From contig NC_135554.1 of the NCBI RefSeq assembly GCF_964340395.1, positions 14,620,592 through 14,684,591 on the forward strand: a stretch of DNA of 64,000 bases, given 5' to 3'. A program made the translations under genes and the position numbers. Of the stretch, positions 25,640-37,900 are shown piece after piece; positions within the stretch are counted from its first letter, which is position 1, and every line of letters begins with the position of its first letter. Source of the stretch: Glandiceps talaboti. Taxonomy: Eukaryota > Hemichordata > Enteropneusta > Spengelidae. The notes beneath the pieces are model-generated. The model was not told where the DNA came from. It worked only from the letters and a program-made list of their open reading frames with translations, and made no database searches.

Positions 25640-27410
25640 AATTACCACTGTGTTCATGTTCTCATAACAAGCCTTGGTTTTGATGACTGAGAGGTATGTT
25701 GACAGCTACCAATGTAACAACAGCATAGGTAAATGGGCTATCTTTAATTTAATATGGTTGTACACTCAGATCGACGTCAACAAGTTGTGGATATCACACA
25801 ATTACTGAAAGTAAAATTTGTATGTATTTGCTTGACACTCAGGATTACTTATAATTAGCAGTATAAATGAGTACAAAACCAGCTTCAATCTTTGGCTAGC
25901 TTCATATCTCGGCAGGCTTTTTAAGAAGTTTTGATCCTCATCACAGTGAGACATGGATTTACATAGCAGATGCCGAATACAACAAAAGCTTATATATTTA
26001 TTGTATGATAATCTATCAATGTGATATAAGCAACATATAGGGTATAAGTTATAAAACTTTGTAACAAGGTAAACTTTTACAAGTATATGGGTTTATATAG
26101 AAACTCTCTGCATGTTGTCAGAATACACTCGTTGCAGTAAACCCTTTGTATTACATGATAAGGGTGATGAATATGCTCATGTCTTAGGTGATAAAAATGG
26201 GTTTCCTAAACATAAATGTAACAAATCTGCTACCTATGCTGTCACTGTCATTTCGCTTCATTTCATATTAAAAGTACATTTAATTTAGTGCATTGGTTCT
26301 TAAGAAAGTAGAACAAAGGTGAGGTTGATTTGATCTCAACTACATTTCTTTATGCTCAGGGCTCCGAGAAAAGCATTCCCGCAAACCAGGGCTGCGTGTT
26401 ATTTCTTTTGCAGCAGCTGACCTCTTTTAAGCCAGATTTAGCAATTCTAGAACTATATTTTAGAGGTTGTGCAATGCAAGGTTGGTGAAAAATGACCCAT
26501 CTAGTACCCAAAGTAGCTAGGAAAAAAACTGAGCCTCACCTTTTGGCTTGCTGAAAAACACCTATAGTAAGGTTTATTAACTCAACACAAGGTTGATGAG
26601 TATTATGCCTTCTGTTCCATGGTTATATATGAATTTGAGAAATCAAACCTATGTGTGTTTATATACCGGTCTCCCTCCTGTGATCATCTAATGCATGTAG
26701 GCTTTAGAGAGGAGAGGTCAACTACCCTATCTATCCTCAAAGTATGACCAATGTTGTCAAGAATGTTACGATTTAGTAAAAAAAATAAAGGTGGTTAGTA
26801 TATTCATGGGTATATTCAAGAAAAGCGATTGGAGTTAGAATATTTTTTTTTTCTTTTATACATTAAATCATAAGCCGCTGTTTGATACTCTGTTCATGTA
26901 TTTAATTGTCAGTGAAATACTATATTTATGTTGAAAAGTTCTGTAAATGGTTATGATGTAACAGAATTTCAACTTGAGTACTAGGAGTATGTGTTTATCT
27001 AGAGATATGTGTATATGTTAGTGGCAGCTACATGGTAGTCATGGTAACCAACAGGCAATTGTAATGTCCACAAGAAAAGTGACAGCCATATTTGTTGTTT
27101 GTTGCTAAATAGCATCATATCGTCCTGGAGACTTTCAATACAAACTTTTAGAAATTATTTTATTACATTTCCAGAAGTGAAGTGAGCATGATTGTCATGG
27201 AGAATCGTCGTATGAATTTCGAATCCTTCAATTTGAATAATTTGCATATTATGAGTTTTATTTACATCGTGAAGTTGAATCATTTTATCATATTCTGAGA
27301 TGTATTTCACAAGAAATAAAACAATTATGTAGTTGTTAGTAATTTCATGCATTACTTGATGCTACCACAGTAAGAAAGAAATGAATTAATAAAAGATTTA
27401 AACAGAGTTT
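25640..27410. other. Intergenic stretch with no recognised feature
   Basis: Read on both strands; no conserved exon, RNA gene or structured repeat recognised. Open frames are short and have no familiar protein motif. Confidence 0.5.
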
Positions 27411-27419
27411 TTGACAATG

Positions 27420-27830
27420 CACTGTGTGGTTTCTGCTCTCTCTATCTCCGAAGCAACTTACATTTAAACAAGCACACACAGTCAGATCTACAAGACAAAG
27501 AACTGGTCCACCCATTCTGTATGAACCACCATTCAATAAAAACTTACTATCAATATTTGCTGTATCCAAGAACAATCTGCGAATGGAATGTGCTACCTCC
27601 CACTATCCGTGCTGCCAAGAACATCGAGTCAACTCCTTCAAAACATTACTACAACAAGCAAACTTTAAGACCTAACCAGAGCTCATAAACTTTAAACATT
27701 TACTAGGACATCATCTCCACACTGACCTGTGCTTCATAACTGCAAGATGTTTTGCACAGTATCAAGCAGAAGCAGAAACAGAAGTGGTCATTCTACTACG
27801 CATCCTTCCTGTACTAAACAAATAAACAAG
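27420..27830 (+). mobile_element. LINE 3' remnant (reverse transcriptase C-terminal tail)
   Basis: The plus strand encodes, with a frame change, STRQRTGPPILYEPPFNKN and then YPRTICEWNVLPPTIRAAKN. This matches the end of non-LTR retrotransposon polymerases (R....K.SFFPRTIREWN.LP..I..A). It is short and decayed and lies in intergenic DNA between MFSD14 and DCAF15. The clade cannot be fixed from this piece; CR1, L2 and Rex1 groups all carry this tail. Confidence 0.7.
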
Positions 27831-28859
27831 TCAACAAGAATTCATTTTTCATAAAATATTGAGCCATCATTAAAGCCCACCTTGAAGTTTGTTTAAAAAA
27901 CAATTGTTTGGCAGAGCTGTAGAGAAGGTGTGCCCAGAACTATAGAATTGTCCAATGTAATCATAATTGCTTTACTGATGCATGTAAGTATGTAGTCTGG
28001 ATGGTCTCTAACTAAACTAGGTGTAAATTGTAACGATACCGTAAAGGAACTAGATAACATTATTACATCTACTTGAGATTTAAACATAGACCTTTAAAGC
28101 TGCCTCATGTTATCCCAGTGCCACCTTGTGATCTCTCTAAGACCATGAAAATCACACCAGTAATATTACACATGCATCGTCACAAACCATGACCATTTTA
28201 TGGTACCGTTCTTAATGAGTCGCTCCCTACTCGAAGTGTAGCAGAAGAACTAATAGCTCTGGTTTGCGAGAATGTGCACATGTAGCTTTATGCAATATAA
28301 GAACTCATTTCCAGAATTCAGTTTTAATACAGAACAATTAAATCCAGTAAATTTTGTCGGATTATATCAAATATTGTACAGAGAAATGTCTTGTCATAGT
28401 CCACATCAAAATGAGCATAGATAATCATGAATCCTAAATAATCCCAATAAAGTTGCCATGAATAGCAATTGCTATAATTGTATGTCAGTGGTGATCAATA
28501 ATACAGCTGATTTATGTAAAGCTGGTTTTGAAAGTGCCAAGAAGTTATACACACTAAAACATATGATATTCAAGTCTTGCTACAGATGGCTCATCAAACT
28601 TTTTTATTTCAGATTGTATTCCTATAATGGTTTTGTAAAGTTTGTTCTAAAACGTAAAACTTGCGATTTATCTACAAATTTGATATATAAAATAGATATG
28701 CATAAACATTTTTTTCCAGAGTTAATTACATGGAATGAAAGTTACATGTTAGTCATAGCAGCATCAAGTCCATTTCAAGAAGTTGTCTTTTATGTTTCTT
28801 AGCAACGCTGTCTAATTTTAATAGGAGAAAGTTTCTTAAGAAAGATTAGATGGTTAAGT

Positions 28860-28932
28860 GGCCCATGCATTGAAACTTCCACGAAACTGGAGGGTAAAAC
28901 CACGCCATAATGAATTGTGGGAAATTAAAATG
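28860..28932 (+). promoter_or_regulatory. DCAF15 proximal promoter / start region with YY1-like site
   Basis: The start codon sits inside TAAAATGGCGGCAAC, which resembles the YY1/TISU motif (AAGATGGCGGC) found at start codons of short-leader animal genes. GAATTGTGGGAAATT lies just upstream. An in-frame upstream ATG at 28858 would add 24 residues (MAHALKLPRNWRV...); I prefer 28930 because of the motif and because the extra residues look like non-coding sequence. Confidence 0.5.
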
Positions 28933-31900
28933 GCGGCAACTACGAGCTGTCGTGATTCGATATCTCGTAAAACTGGCAATTCGTGGCGAAAATACAAATC
29001 GTCGTATAATGTGGTGAATAGATTACAAGTTCGAGAGGTAAGTAATGTTCATCTTAGATAGATTTCCAAAGTTATGTGAAACAAACCCACAATGTATTTG
29101 TAGTGGCAGCGTAAACACAAGGGACTTTGTTCGCAAACACAATAATTGTCAAACGCACACGCACAACCAAAACACTGCCTGTAACAGTTTCTCACCTACC
29201 GAAAACAGAATTACAGAAATCAAACGGTTTCCTAGATGATACAGAAACTATGGATGATGTATGGCTGTGGGGAAAACAACTTCAATATCAGCAACGACAG
29301 AGTTGTTTGAAAAGTCAAGTTGAATACACAATGGTCACACGCCATCCTCCATGGGTTTTAAATTTACTTGATCCTGATATTGCATTGTTCATTTACGTCT
29401 GTTCTGCTAACTTGTTGAAGATGGGCGCACAATAAGTTTTATTTAGCATACAGTTAATGAGGAGGGAGTAACAGTTACTAAAATGTCATAGAATCTTGAG
29501 TCATGCCAAGGCTATTGGAATCATTCTGACTCAGAATAGGGTCATTAACTCGTCTCATGTAAAATGTGACTGCGATGAAATTGTTTATTTTGGTTTGGCG
29601 CCCTCACTTGGCCAACGTTCACGGCAGTGCCTCCAAACACTCAATTGTTAATACTAATAATAGATTCGTGTAATTCTGATGATGTAGGTAGAAACACAGT
29701 TCTTCCTGCATGTTTTGATGTGTATTTATTTCACAGATGAGTAAGAAGTCTTAGTGTAAAGTATTTCCAATTGGAATGTTATGTCCGACTCATTGGAATA
29801 TTACACACATAGTCTTTCTGTGCTCACTATCACAGGCTAATACTTCCACCAAACAGTTTTCAAGCCAAATAGCTACATCTTTGGGTTATGTAAAACTAAG
29901 ATGAAATAAAAAATATCCCCTGGCTCTATACTACCTACCACTGCCAGTGTATGCATGTGAGGTCTACCGTCTAATGCACACTGTGTTCATACTAGTAAAT
30001 ATAACCTTCATACCATTGAGTGGGGAATGGGTAAAAAGATGAAAACAGTCAATATCTATAAATGTAAAACTTTATGTAAGATCAAACTTTGATGAATCAA
30101 CCATATTTTTACAATCAAAATTAACAACTGAGGTAAGTATAATCATCCCATTAGGACAGAGGTTTTGCTAACAATACTGTATGCACAATAGGTGTAGCCA
30201 GCTGAAGTGGTTCACATAGTCACTGAACTGACTCAGTCTGAGTAATTCGTTTTTATATAGTGCTTTTCCACTTTGTGCTCAAAGCGCTTTATAATTATTA
30301 CCCCTGGCATGGATCTACAAATGTATAGTGGCACAACGGCCCTCAACTCCCTGGGGAGCATACAATCCATTGCAGTCTTTATTAAGGCATAACATTAAGC
30401 ATTCATATTACAACCTCTATCCTACCAGGTCCCCAATTATACAGCTGGGTTGACTGAGGCACAGTCATGGTTCAAATCTTGCCCAAGGACTTAAGCCACT
30501 CAGAAACAAACAGCAGGCAGTGATGGGGCTCGAACCTGCAAACTGCAGATTCCAAGCCGGCCACTCAAACCATTCGCCCATCATTACTCCATGTACAGGT
30601 CACTAAGATTAAGAAAGAAAATGAAACCAAATACTCATAACAGCCAACCAATAATCAGGAACCCTGTTTTTTTTACAGAAGTCTATATGAAATGACTACA
30701 AAAACATTAATTACATTGACAAAATAAAAACCTGTATGTTTGTGTTCCAATATATAAAGCTGTGAACTGCAGCAAATAGTGTGTACTGTACATCATGTAT
30801 AGTGTATAATTAATACTATACTGAGAGATACGTAACTTAATTCATAAAAAAACGTGTACATGTAGAGTTTCTTGATTTCTTTTCATTTGGATCATGTATG
30901 AATATATTGTTAACATAATCTTTTACTTCTACATTTCTTAGATACATGGTTCTCTGCAGCCATCCAAGTACCATTTCCCACAGTATAGATCTGTATTTGG
31001 TAAAATCCCTGGTAGATTATGCATTCCATTGAAAGACATTGTAGATCTTACCAGTCTGTTTGATGAAGGGTATGTAGTGGAAGTGAGAAGTGGGTGATGT
31101 TCACATTCTACATGTATGAGTGGATTATGAAGTCCACATCATGTCCAATCATAAACATCAACTCTGCTTCTTTCCTAGAAATTATTCACTTTATGCTTCA
31201 AATGTGTGAAGTCTGTTGTGTGCAGGTCAAGTTAATATCATATGCCAGGTTGTTTTTGTGTCATGCACAGTTGCTAGTTTTGATAGCTATTAGCATTATG
31301 AGGAAAATTTGTCTGTAACTTGTTGTTATAGTAGTAACTCGTCCTAAACATGAAATGGTCGTGATGTCAGAAAAATGGAAATTCATGAACTGTTCTGCCC
31401 ATTGATAGACTTAATAGACAGAAAAGGGATGCCAATGTGCAATTATTTACCTAGATTAATTGTATGTACTAATAATTGTACTCGGATATCTGTGGACTGT
31501 TTGCCAAGGATACATAGGCTGACATGTTACTGCGATGCTCTGTGTTATTGTGACACTCTATGTAGTTGTTGAGGATGCACAGTACAAGGATATTCGAGTA
31601 AAATTATGCGATAGATATAATTGATACATACAAAGCAGCCCTTCCTGCTAGCGATGCTCCCGAGGCTGTGAGAAAGTCTATCAGATGCATTCCAATTAAT
31701 GCAGAGTTGACTAATTGATCTATTTTCATTCTATTATAGACACGTGTTCCTAGGATTCACTAAAGATGGTCAGTTTATCTTGTCATACACACTACGTGTT
31801 GAAGCAGATGAACACACAGCTCTACCAGTGTATGTCTATAGATTACACTGGTGGCATTTCAAGTATTTTGAACCAATGAGAAAGGTAAGTTGTGATGCTA

Positions 31901-34900
31901 GCTAACTTTAGTGTCAACTTATATGAATAGATTGGTTATGCGTATTTGATAAATTAAAGTTCTTTTGATAAAAAATTACAATGTGCACGAACTTAATTAT
32001 ATATATATATATAAAAAAAATATCTGGTTGAGAATGTCACCAGTTTTTCTGAAGAAATTTTGATTTTTCTGCAGGAGGCTGTAGTTTTCCACTATCATGG
32101 GCTTCATTTCTGGTCCAAGGACTTCTCCTGAACAGCACCCCCAGTGCCCAAATTATGCAGTCTTGTGTTTCTTAGATCTGTCTGGAATGGAAAATGAGAT
32201 CTGATAATGTAAAACTCATTAGGATAGATTACATGTATGACATGTACTAATATTATGTGTATTGATAAGAAACAGAGCAACTCCCATGACATGTGAGTGC
32301 AAGTGTGACATACCTGGGGTATTTACATTGAGTACATTGACACTCACAGTGCGTGGGATTCTGTTATCATTACATGTTTATCTGATATAGCAAATTTCCA
32401 TAAAATTTGTGTTGTGCTATCACACGGTTTTGTGTGTAAGCAACAACTGCCCCTTACAACGGTTGCATGCAGGAGGTATGTAATAATGTTTTCGGTATTG
32501 CACTACAATGCAAACACCACTAGTATGTGCATCTGTTAATCTCTGGTACATAGGTAATAATACACATTGTATGTCTTATTTAAGTTTTTTTATTTATGCT
32601 AACTATTATTATGCCGTATATGACTTTCTGTTTAGGTATCTGAAGTCCGGCTGTTTGGTGAAGAAGAAATACAAGATGATCTGTGTATTGCTGTGTGTAG
32701 CTGGCCAGCTGATTCTACTAAAGTCTTTGTATATGGAAGGTATTGTATGTCATATGTCATATATAGGGTTGTCGGTGGCCGAGTGGTTAAACCACTTGCC
32801 TCTTACCACTGCGGTCGGGGTTCGAACCCCCTTTCAGGGTTCGATTAAATTTACCATGCTGTAAGTAAGAAGAGTGTCGTTCAGTTTGACTCTACCGAAC
32901 AACGCAGGTTTTCCCCGGGTACTCCGGTTTCCTCCTGCATTAACACTGAACCCACGAGGGATGGCCCTCACTGGACTTCTTGGGAGACAAGTGTTTATAT
33001 GCTTAAAGAACTATCCAGTATAAATAAAGATTATTATATGTACATCAAATAAAACTAAGGGTAATTAGATGCTATTCCCAATATTTTCCTTCATTCAGTC
33101 AAGGAAAATATGAGTGATCTAAGGGGTCGTTGTCACTACTCATCTAGCGACTTGTAGTGACAACCCTTAGGTCACGAGTACTTTCCCTGGCTGAATGAAG
33201 GAAATATTGGAAAATAACGTAATTATACCATTGCCAGTAATATCAAAGAAAAATCGGGGAAAGTAATGGCAATTTTGAATGTTTTGATTCATATTTTGAA
33301 CACAGCAGAACCAGTGATGTAGACACGCCACTGTCGTGACATAGACGCATGTTGTCATGACGTAGAATGACCTGAGTATATATTCCCTATTTTTTGTTCA
33401 ACTTGGCTTGTGCGTTGTATAAGTTGGATGTGATGTGATACAGAGATTTGATACCAGACATTTCTTAATTTCTTTTTTTCTAGTTGTCCAAGTGGGGGGA
33501 GTGGAGATGAGAAGAGACAATGTTATATAACAATCACTGCTGTGCCTTCAGTGGTTCCATGTATTGATTGTACCAATCTTAACAAAGCAGCATCCAGTCA
33601 TAACAATAACAACTACTTCAGAGATGGTAAGTATCACTAGCCTTGTTCACACCAAGTTTATCCTGTTGCAGGCACTATTCATAAGTTGTAATAGAGGTAG
33701 GATAGGTTTGCATGTAGATATTAATAGAAGAAATAGGGTTGGTCAGTATCACTTTCAAAGAGGCAAAGTACATCAATTAGTAAGGTATTCTATAATGCAG
33801 GAGGATTTCATGAGACCTTTTGTAAGTCTGGAGGAGTCGATGAGACCTTTTGTAAGTCTGGAGGAGTCGATGAGACCTTTTGTAAGTCTGGAGGAGTTCA
33901 TGAGACCTTTTGTAAGTCTGGAGGAGTTCATGAGACCTTTTGTAAGTCTGGAGGAGTTCATGAGACCTTTTGTAAGTCTGGAGGAGTTCATGAGACCTTT
34001 TGTAAGTCTGGAGGAGTTCATGAGACCTTTTGTAAGTCTGGAGGAGTTCATGAGACCTTTTGTAAGTCTGGAGGAGTTCATGAGACCTTTTGTAAGTCTG
34101 GAGGAGTTCATGAGACCTTTTGTAAGTCTGGAGGAGTTCATGAGACCTTTTGTAAGTCTGAAGGAGTTCATGAGACCTTTTGTAAGTCTGAAGGAGTTCA
34201 TGAGACCTTTTGTAAGTCTGAAGGAGTTCATGAGACCTTTTGTAAGTCTGGAGGAGTCGATGAGACCTTTTGTAAGTCTGAAGGAGTCGATGAGACCTTT
34301 TGTAAGTCTGAAGGAGTTCATGAGACCTTTTGTAAGTCTGGAGGAGTTGATGAGACCTTTTGTAAGTCTGGAGGAGTTGATGAGACCTTTTGTAAGTCTG
34401 GAGGAGTTCATTAGACCTTTTGTAAGTCTGAAGGAGTTCATGAGACCTTTTGTAAGTCTGGAGGAGTTCATGAGACCTTTTGTAAGTCTGGAGGAGTCGA
34501 TGAGACCTTTTGTAAGTCTGGAGGAGTTCATGAGACCTTTTGTAAGTCTGGAGGAGTTCATGAGACCTTTTGTAAGTCTGGAGGAGTTCATGAGACCTTT
34601 TGTAAGTCTGAAGGAGTCGATGAGACCTTTTGTAAGTCTGGAGGAGTTCATGAGACCTTTTGTAAGTCTGAAGGAGTTCATGAGACCTTTTGTAAGTCTG
34701 GAGGAGTTGATGAGACCTTTTGTAAGTCTGAAGGAGTCGATGAGACCTTTTGTAAGTCTGGAGGAGTTCATGAGACCTTTTGTAAGTCTGGAGGAGTTCA
34801 TGAGACCTTTTGTTAGTCTGGAGGAGTTCATGAGACCTTTTGTAAGTCTGAAGGAGTCGATGAGACCTTTTGTAAGTCTGGAGGAGTTCATGAGACCTTT

Positions 34901-37900
34901 TGTAAGTCTGGAGGAGTTCATGAGACCTTTTGTAAGTCTGAAGGAGTTCATGAGACCTTTTGTAAGTCTGAAGGAGTTCATGAGACCTTTTGTTAGTCTG
35001 GAGGAGTTCATGAGACCTTTTGTAAGTCTGGAGGAGTTCATGAGACCTTTTGTAAGTCTGGAGGAGTTCATGAGACCTTTTGTAAGTCTGGAGGAGTTCA
35101 TGAGACCTTTTGTAAGTCTGAAGGAGTCGATGAGACCTTTAGTAAGTCTGAAGGAGTTGATGAGACCTTTTGTAAGTCTGGAGGAGTTCATGAGACCTTT
35201 TGTAAGTCTGGAGGAGTTCATGAGACCTTTTGTTAGTCTGGAGGAGTTCATGAGACCTTTTGTAAGTCTGAAGGAGTTCATGAGACCTTTTGTAAGTCTG
35301 GAGGAGTTCATGAGACCTTTTGTAAGTCTGGAGGAGTTCATGAGACCTTTTGTAAGTCTGGAGGAGTTCATGAGACCTTTTGTAAGTCTGAAGGAGTTCA
35401 TGAGACCTTTTGTTAGTCTGGAGGAGTTCATGAGACCTTTTGTAAGTCTGGAGGAGTTCATGAGACCTTTTGTAAGTCTGGAGGAGTTCATGAGACCTTT
35501 TGTAAGTCTGGAGGAGTTCATGAGACCTTTTGTAAGTCTGGAGGAGTCGATGAGACCTTTTGTAAGTCTGGAGGAGTTGATGAGACCTTTTGTAAGTCTG
35601 GAGGAGTTCATGAGACCTTTTGTAAGTCTGAAGGAGTTCATGAGACCTTTTGTAAGTCTGGAGGAGTTCATGAGACCTTTTGTAAGTCTGAAGGAGTTCA
35701 TGAGACCTTTTGTAAGTCTGAAGGAGTTCATGAGACCTTTTGTAAGTCTGGAGGAGTTCATGAGACCTTTTGTAAGTCTGGAGGAGTTCATGAGACCTTT
35801 TGTAAGTCTGGAGGAGTTCATGAGACCTTTTGTAAGTCTGAAGGAGTTCATGAGACCTTTTGTTAGTCTGGAGGAGTTCATGAGACCTTTTGTAAGTCTG
35901 GAGGAGTTCATGAGACCTTTTGTAAGTCTGGAGGAGTTCATGAGACCTTTTGTAAGTCTGGAGGAGTTCATGAGACCTTTTGTAAGTCTGGAGGAGTCGA
36001 TGAGACCTTTTGTAAGTCTGGAGGAGTTCATGAGACCTTTTGTAAGTCTGAAGGAGTTGATGAGACCTTTTGTAAGTCTGGAGGAGTTCATGAGACCTTT
36101 TGTAAGTCTGGAGGAGTTCATGAGACCTTTTGTTAGTCTGGAGGAGTTCATGAGACCTTTTGTAAGTCTGAAGGAGTTCATGAGACCTTTTGTAAGTCTG
36201 GAGGAGTTCATGAGACCTTTTGTAAGTCTGGAGGAGTTCATGAGACCTTTTGTAAGTCTGGAGGAGTTCATGAGACCTTTTGTAAGTCTGAAGGAGTTCA
36301 TGAGACCTTTTGTAAGTCTGGAGGAGTTCATGAGACCTTTTGTAAGTCTGAAGGAGTTCATGAGACCTTTTGTAAGTCTGGAGGAGTTCATGAGACCTTT
36401 TGTAAGTCTGGAGGAGTTGATGAGACCTTTTGTAAGTCTGGAGGAGTTCATGAGACCTTTTGTAAGTCTGGAGGAGTCGATGAGACCTTTTGTAAGTCTG
36501 GAGGAGTTCATGAGACCTTTTGTAAGTCTGAAGGAGTTCATGAGACCTTTTGTAAGTCTGGAGGAGTCGATGAGACCTTTTGTAAGTCTGAAGGAGTCGA
36601 TGAGACCTTTTGTAAGTCTGGAGGAGTTGATGAGACCTTTTGTAAGTCTGGAGGAGTTGATGAGACCTTTTGTAAGTCTGGAGGAGTTCATGAGACCTTT
36701 TGTAAGTCTGAAGGAGTTCATGAGACCTTTTGTAAGTCTGGAGGAGTTCATGAGACCTTTTGTAAGTCTGGAGGAGTTCATGAGACCTTTTGTAAGTCTG
36801 AAGGAGTCGATGAGACCTTTTGTAAGTCTGGAGGAGTTGATGAGAACTTTCATAAGTCAGAAGCAGATTTAGTAGACCTTTTTGTAAGTCAGTAATTAAG
36901 GAGACCTTAACACTCTCTTCTAAGATTCAGATAAAAGTCTAACCCTCCTTGATCTGATAGTTGCATATTTCATTCATATTACAGAAGACAACTCATTTTG
37001 GAATTACCCAGAAGTGCCTGAAAGGGACTCGTCCCCAAAAGTATTACCAAGGTGTATCAGGCATAGTTTTGTTGTGCACACAAAATATGAACTGTCACCC
37101 CCATTTCCTTTATTTGCACCCAAGTTCAGCCTCAAGAGAGATGGTCTTGCTGTGATAACTACTGGATATTCTTTGATAGCTCTGGGTATAAAGGTGAATT
37201 TGTGTTCTCCTGTATCCAGTACACAAAGTAGTCTGTACTCGGCTACCAACACTGCCACCGTCACTCAGACAGGTCAGGATAGCATTACTACTGCCACAAG
37301 TACTTCTCATGGAATACACACAATGTCACAGACTTCACTTGATACTAGTGATTCAAGAGAACTTGGTTGTAATTTACACCACACACCACATACCATTTCT
37401 ATGCAAGATAACTATGTCAATAAAATGGAGTCATCCTCTGCAATGGCTAATCCACAACACCCAGCTGTCAATAAAACTGAAGAAAGCTGTTCATTTGTCA
37501 ATCAAGAAGACACTACTGTCAACAGAATAGAAGCAAACTGTTCATTGGCTAATCAAGAAGATACCAGTGTCAAGCAAAAAGAAGTGAGTTGTTCATTGGC
37601 TCATCAAGAAGATACTAATGTCAATAAAGCAGAGCGGTGTTATTCAATGGATAATCTAGAAGAGGATAAGCTTCCATGTTCACAGATGTCTCAGGAACCT
37701 TTATTTGATTCAGTGAGTGACTACCACAGTGTACAGTCTGTCCGTATGGATTGTGCATTACCTGTAGATAATAAGAATCTAACCCAGAATGTAGTAGTAC
37801 GAGAACGACAACAAATTGGTGAAATGTCATACAAAGTTACCTCCACTGGAAAGAAGAGAGTATTGGAAATACACAGTGATTCTAAGTTAAGTGACGAATA

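Noticed and set aside
28458-28802. 114-codon frame upstream of DCAF15
   Set aside because: AT-rich composition, no familiar motif, no Kozak or splice support.
28858-28929. Upstream in-frame ATG extending DCAF15 by 24 residues
   Set aside because: The 28930 ATG lies in a YY1/TISU-like motif, and the extra residues have no DCAF15 likeness.
32766-32840. A tRNA gene (Leu/Ser-like) with A and B boxes
   Set aside because: The acceptor and anticodon stems do not pair properly, and it continues into a SINE body and tail.
33564-36872. 1102-codon plus-strand and 1026-codon minus-strand frames as genes
   Set aside because: They are the 30-bp array read through. They lie in a DCAF15 intron, out of frame with the exon, and have no non-repeat protein content.
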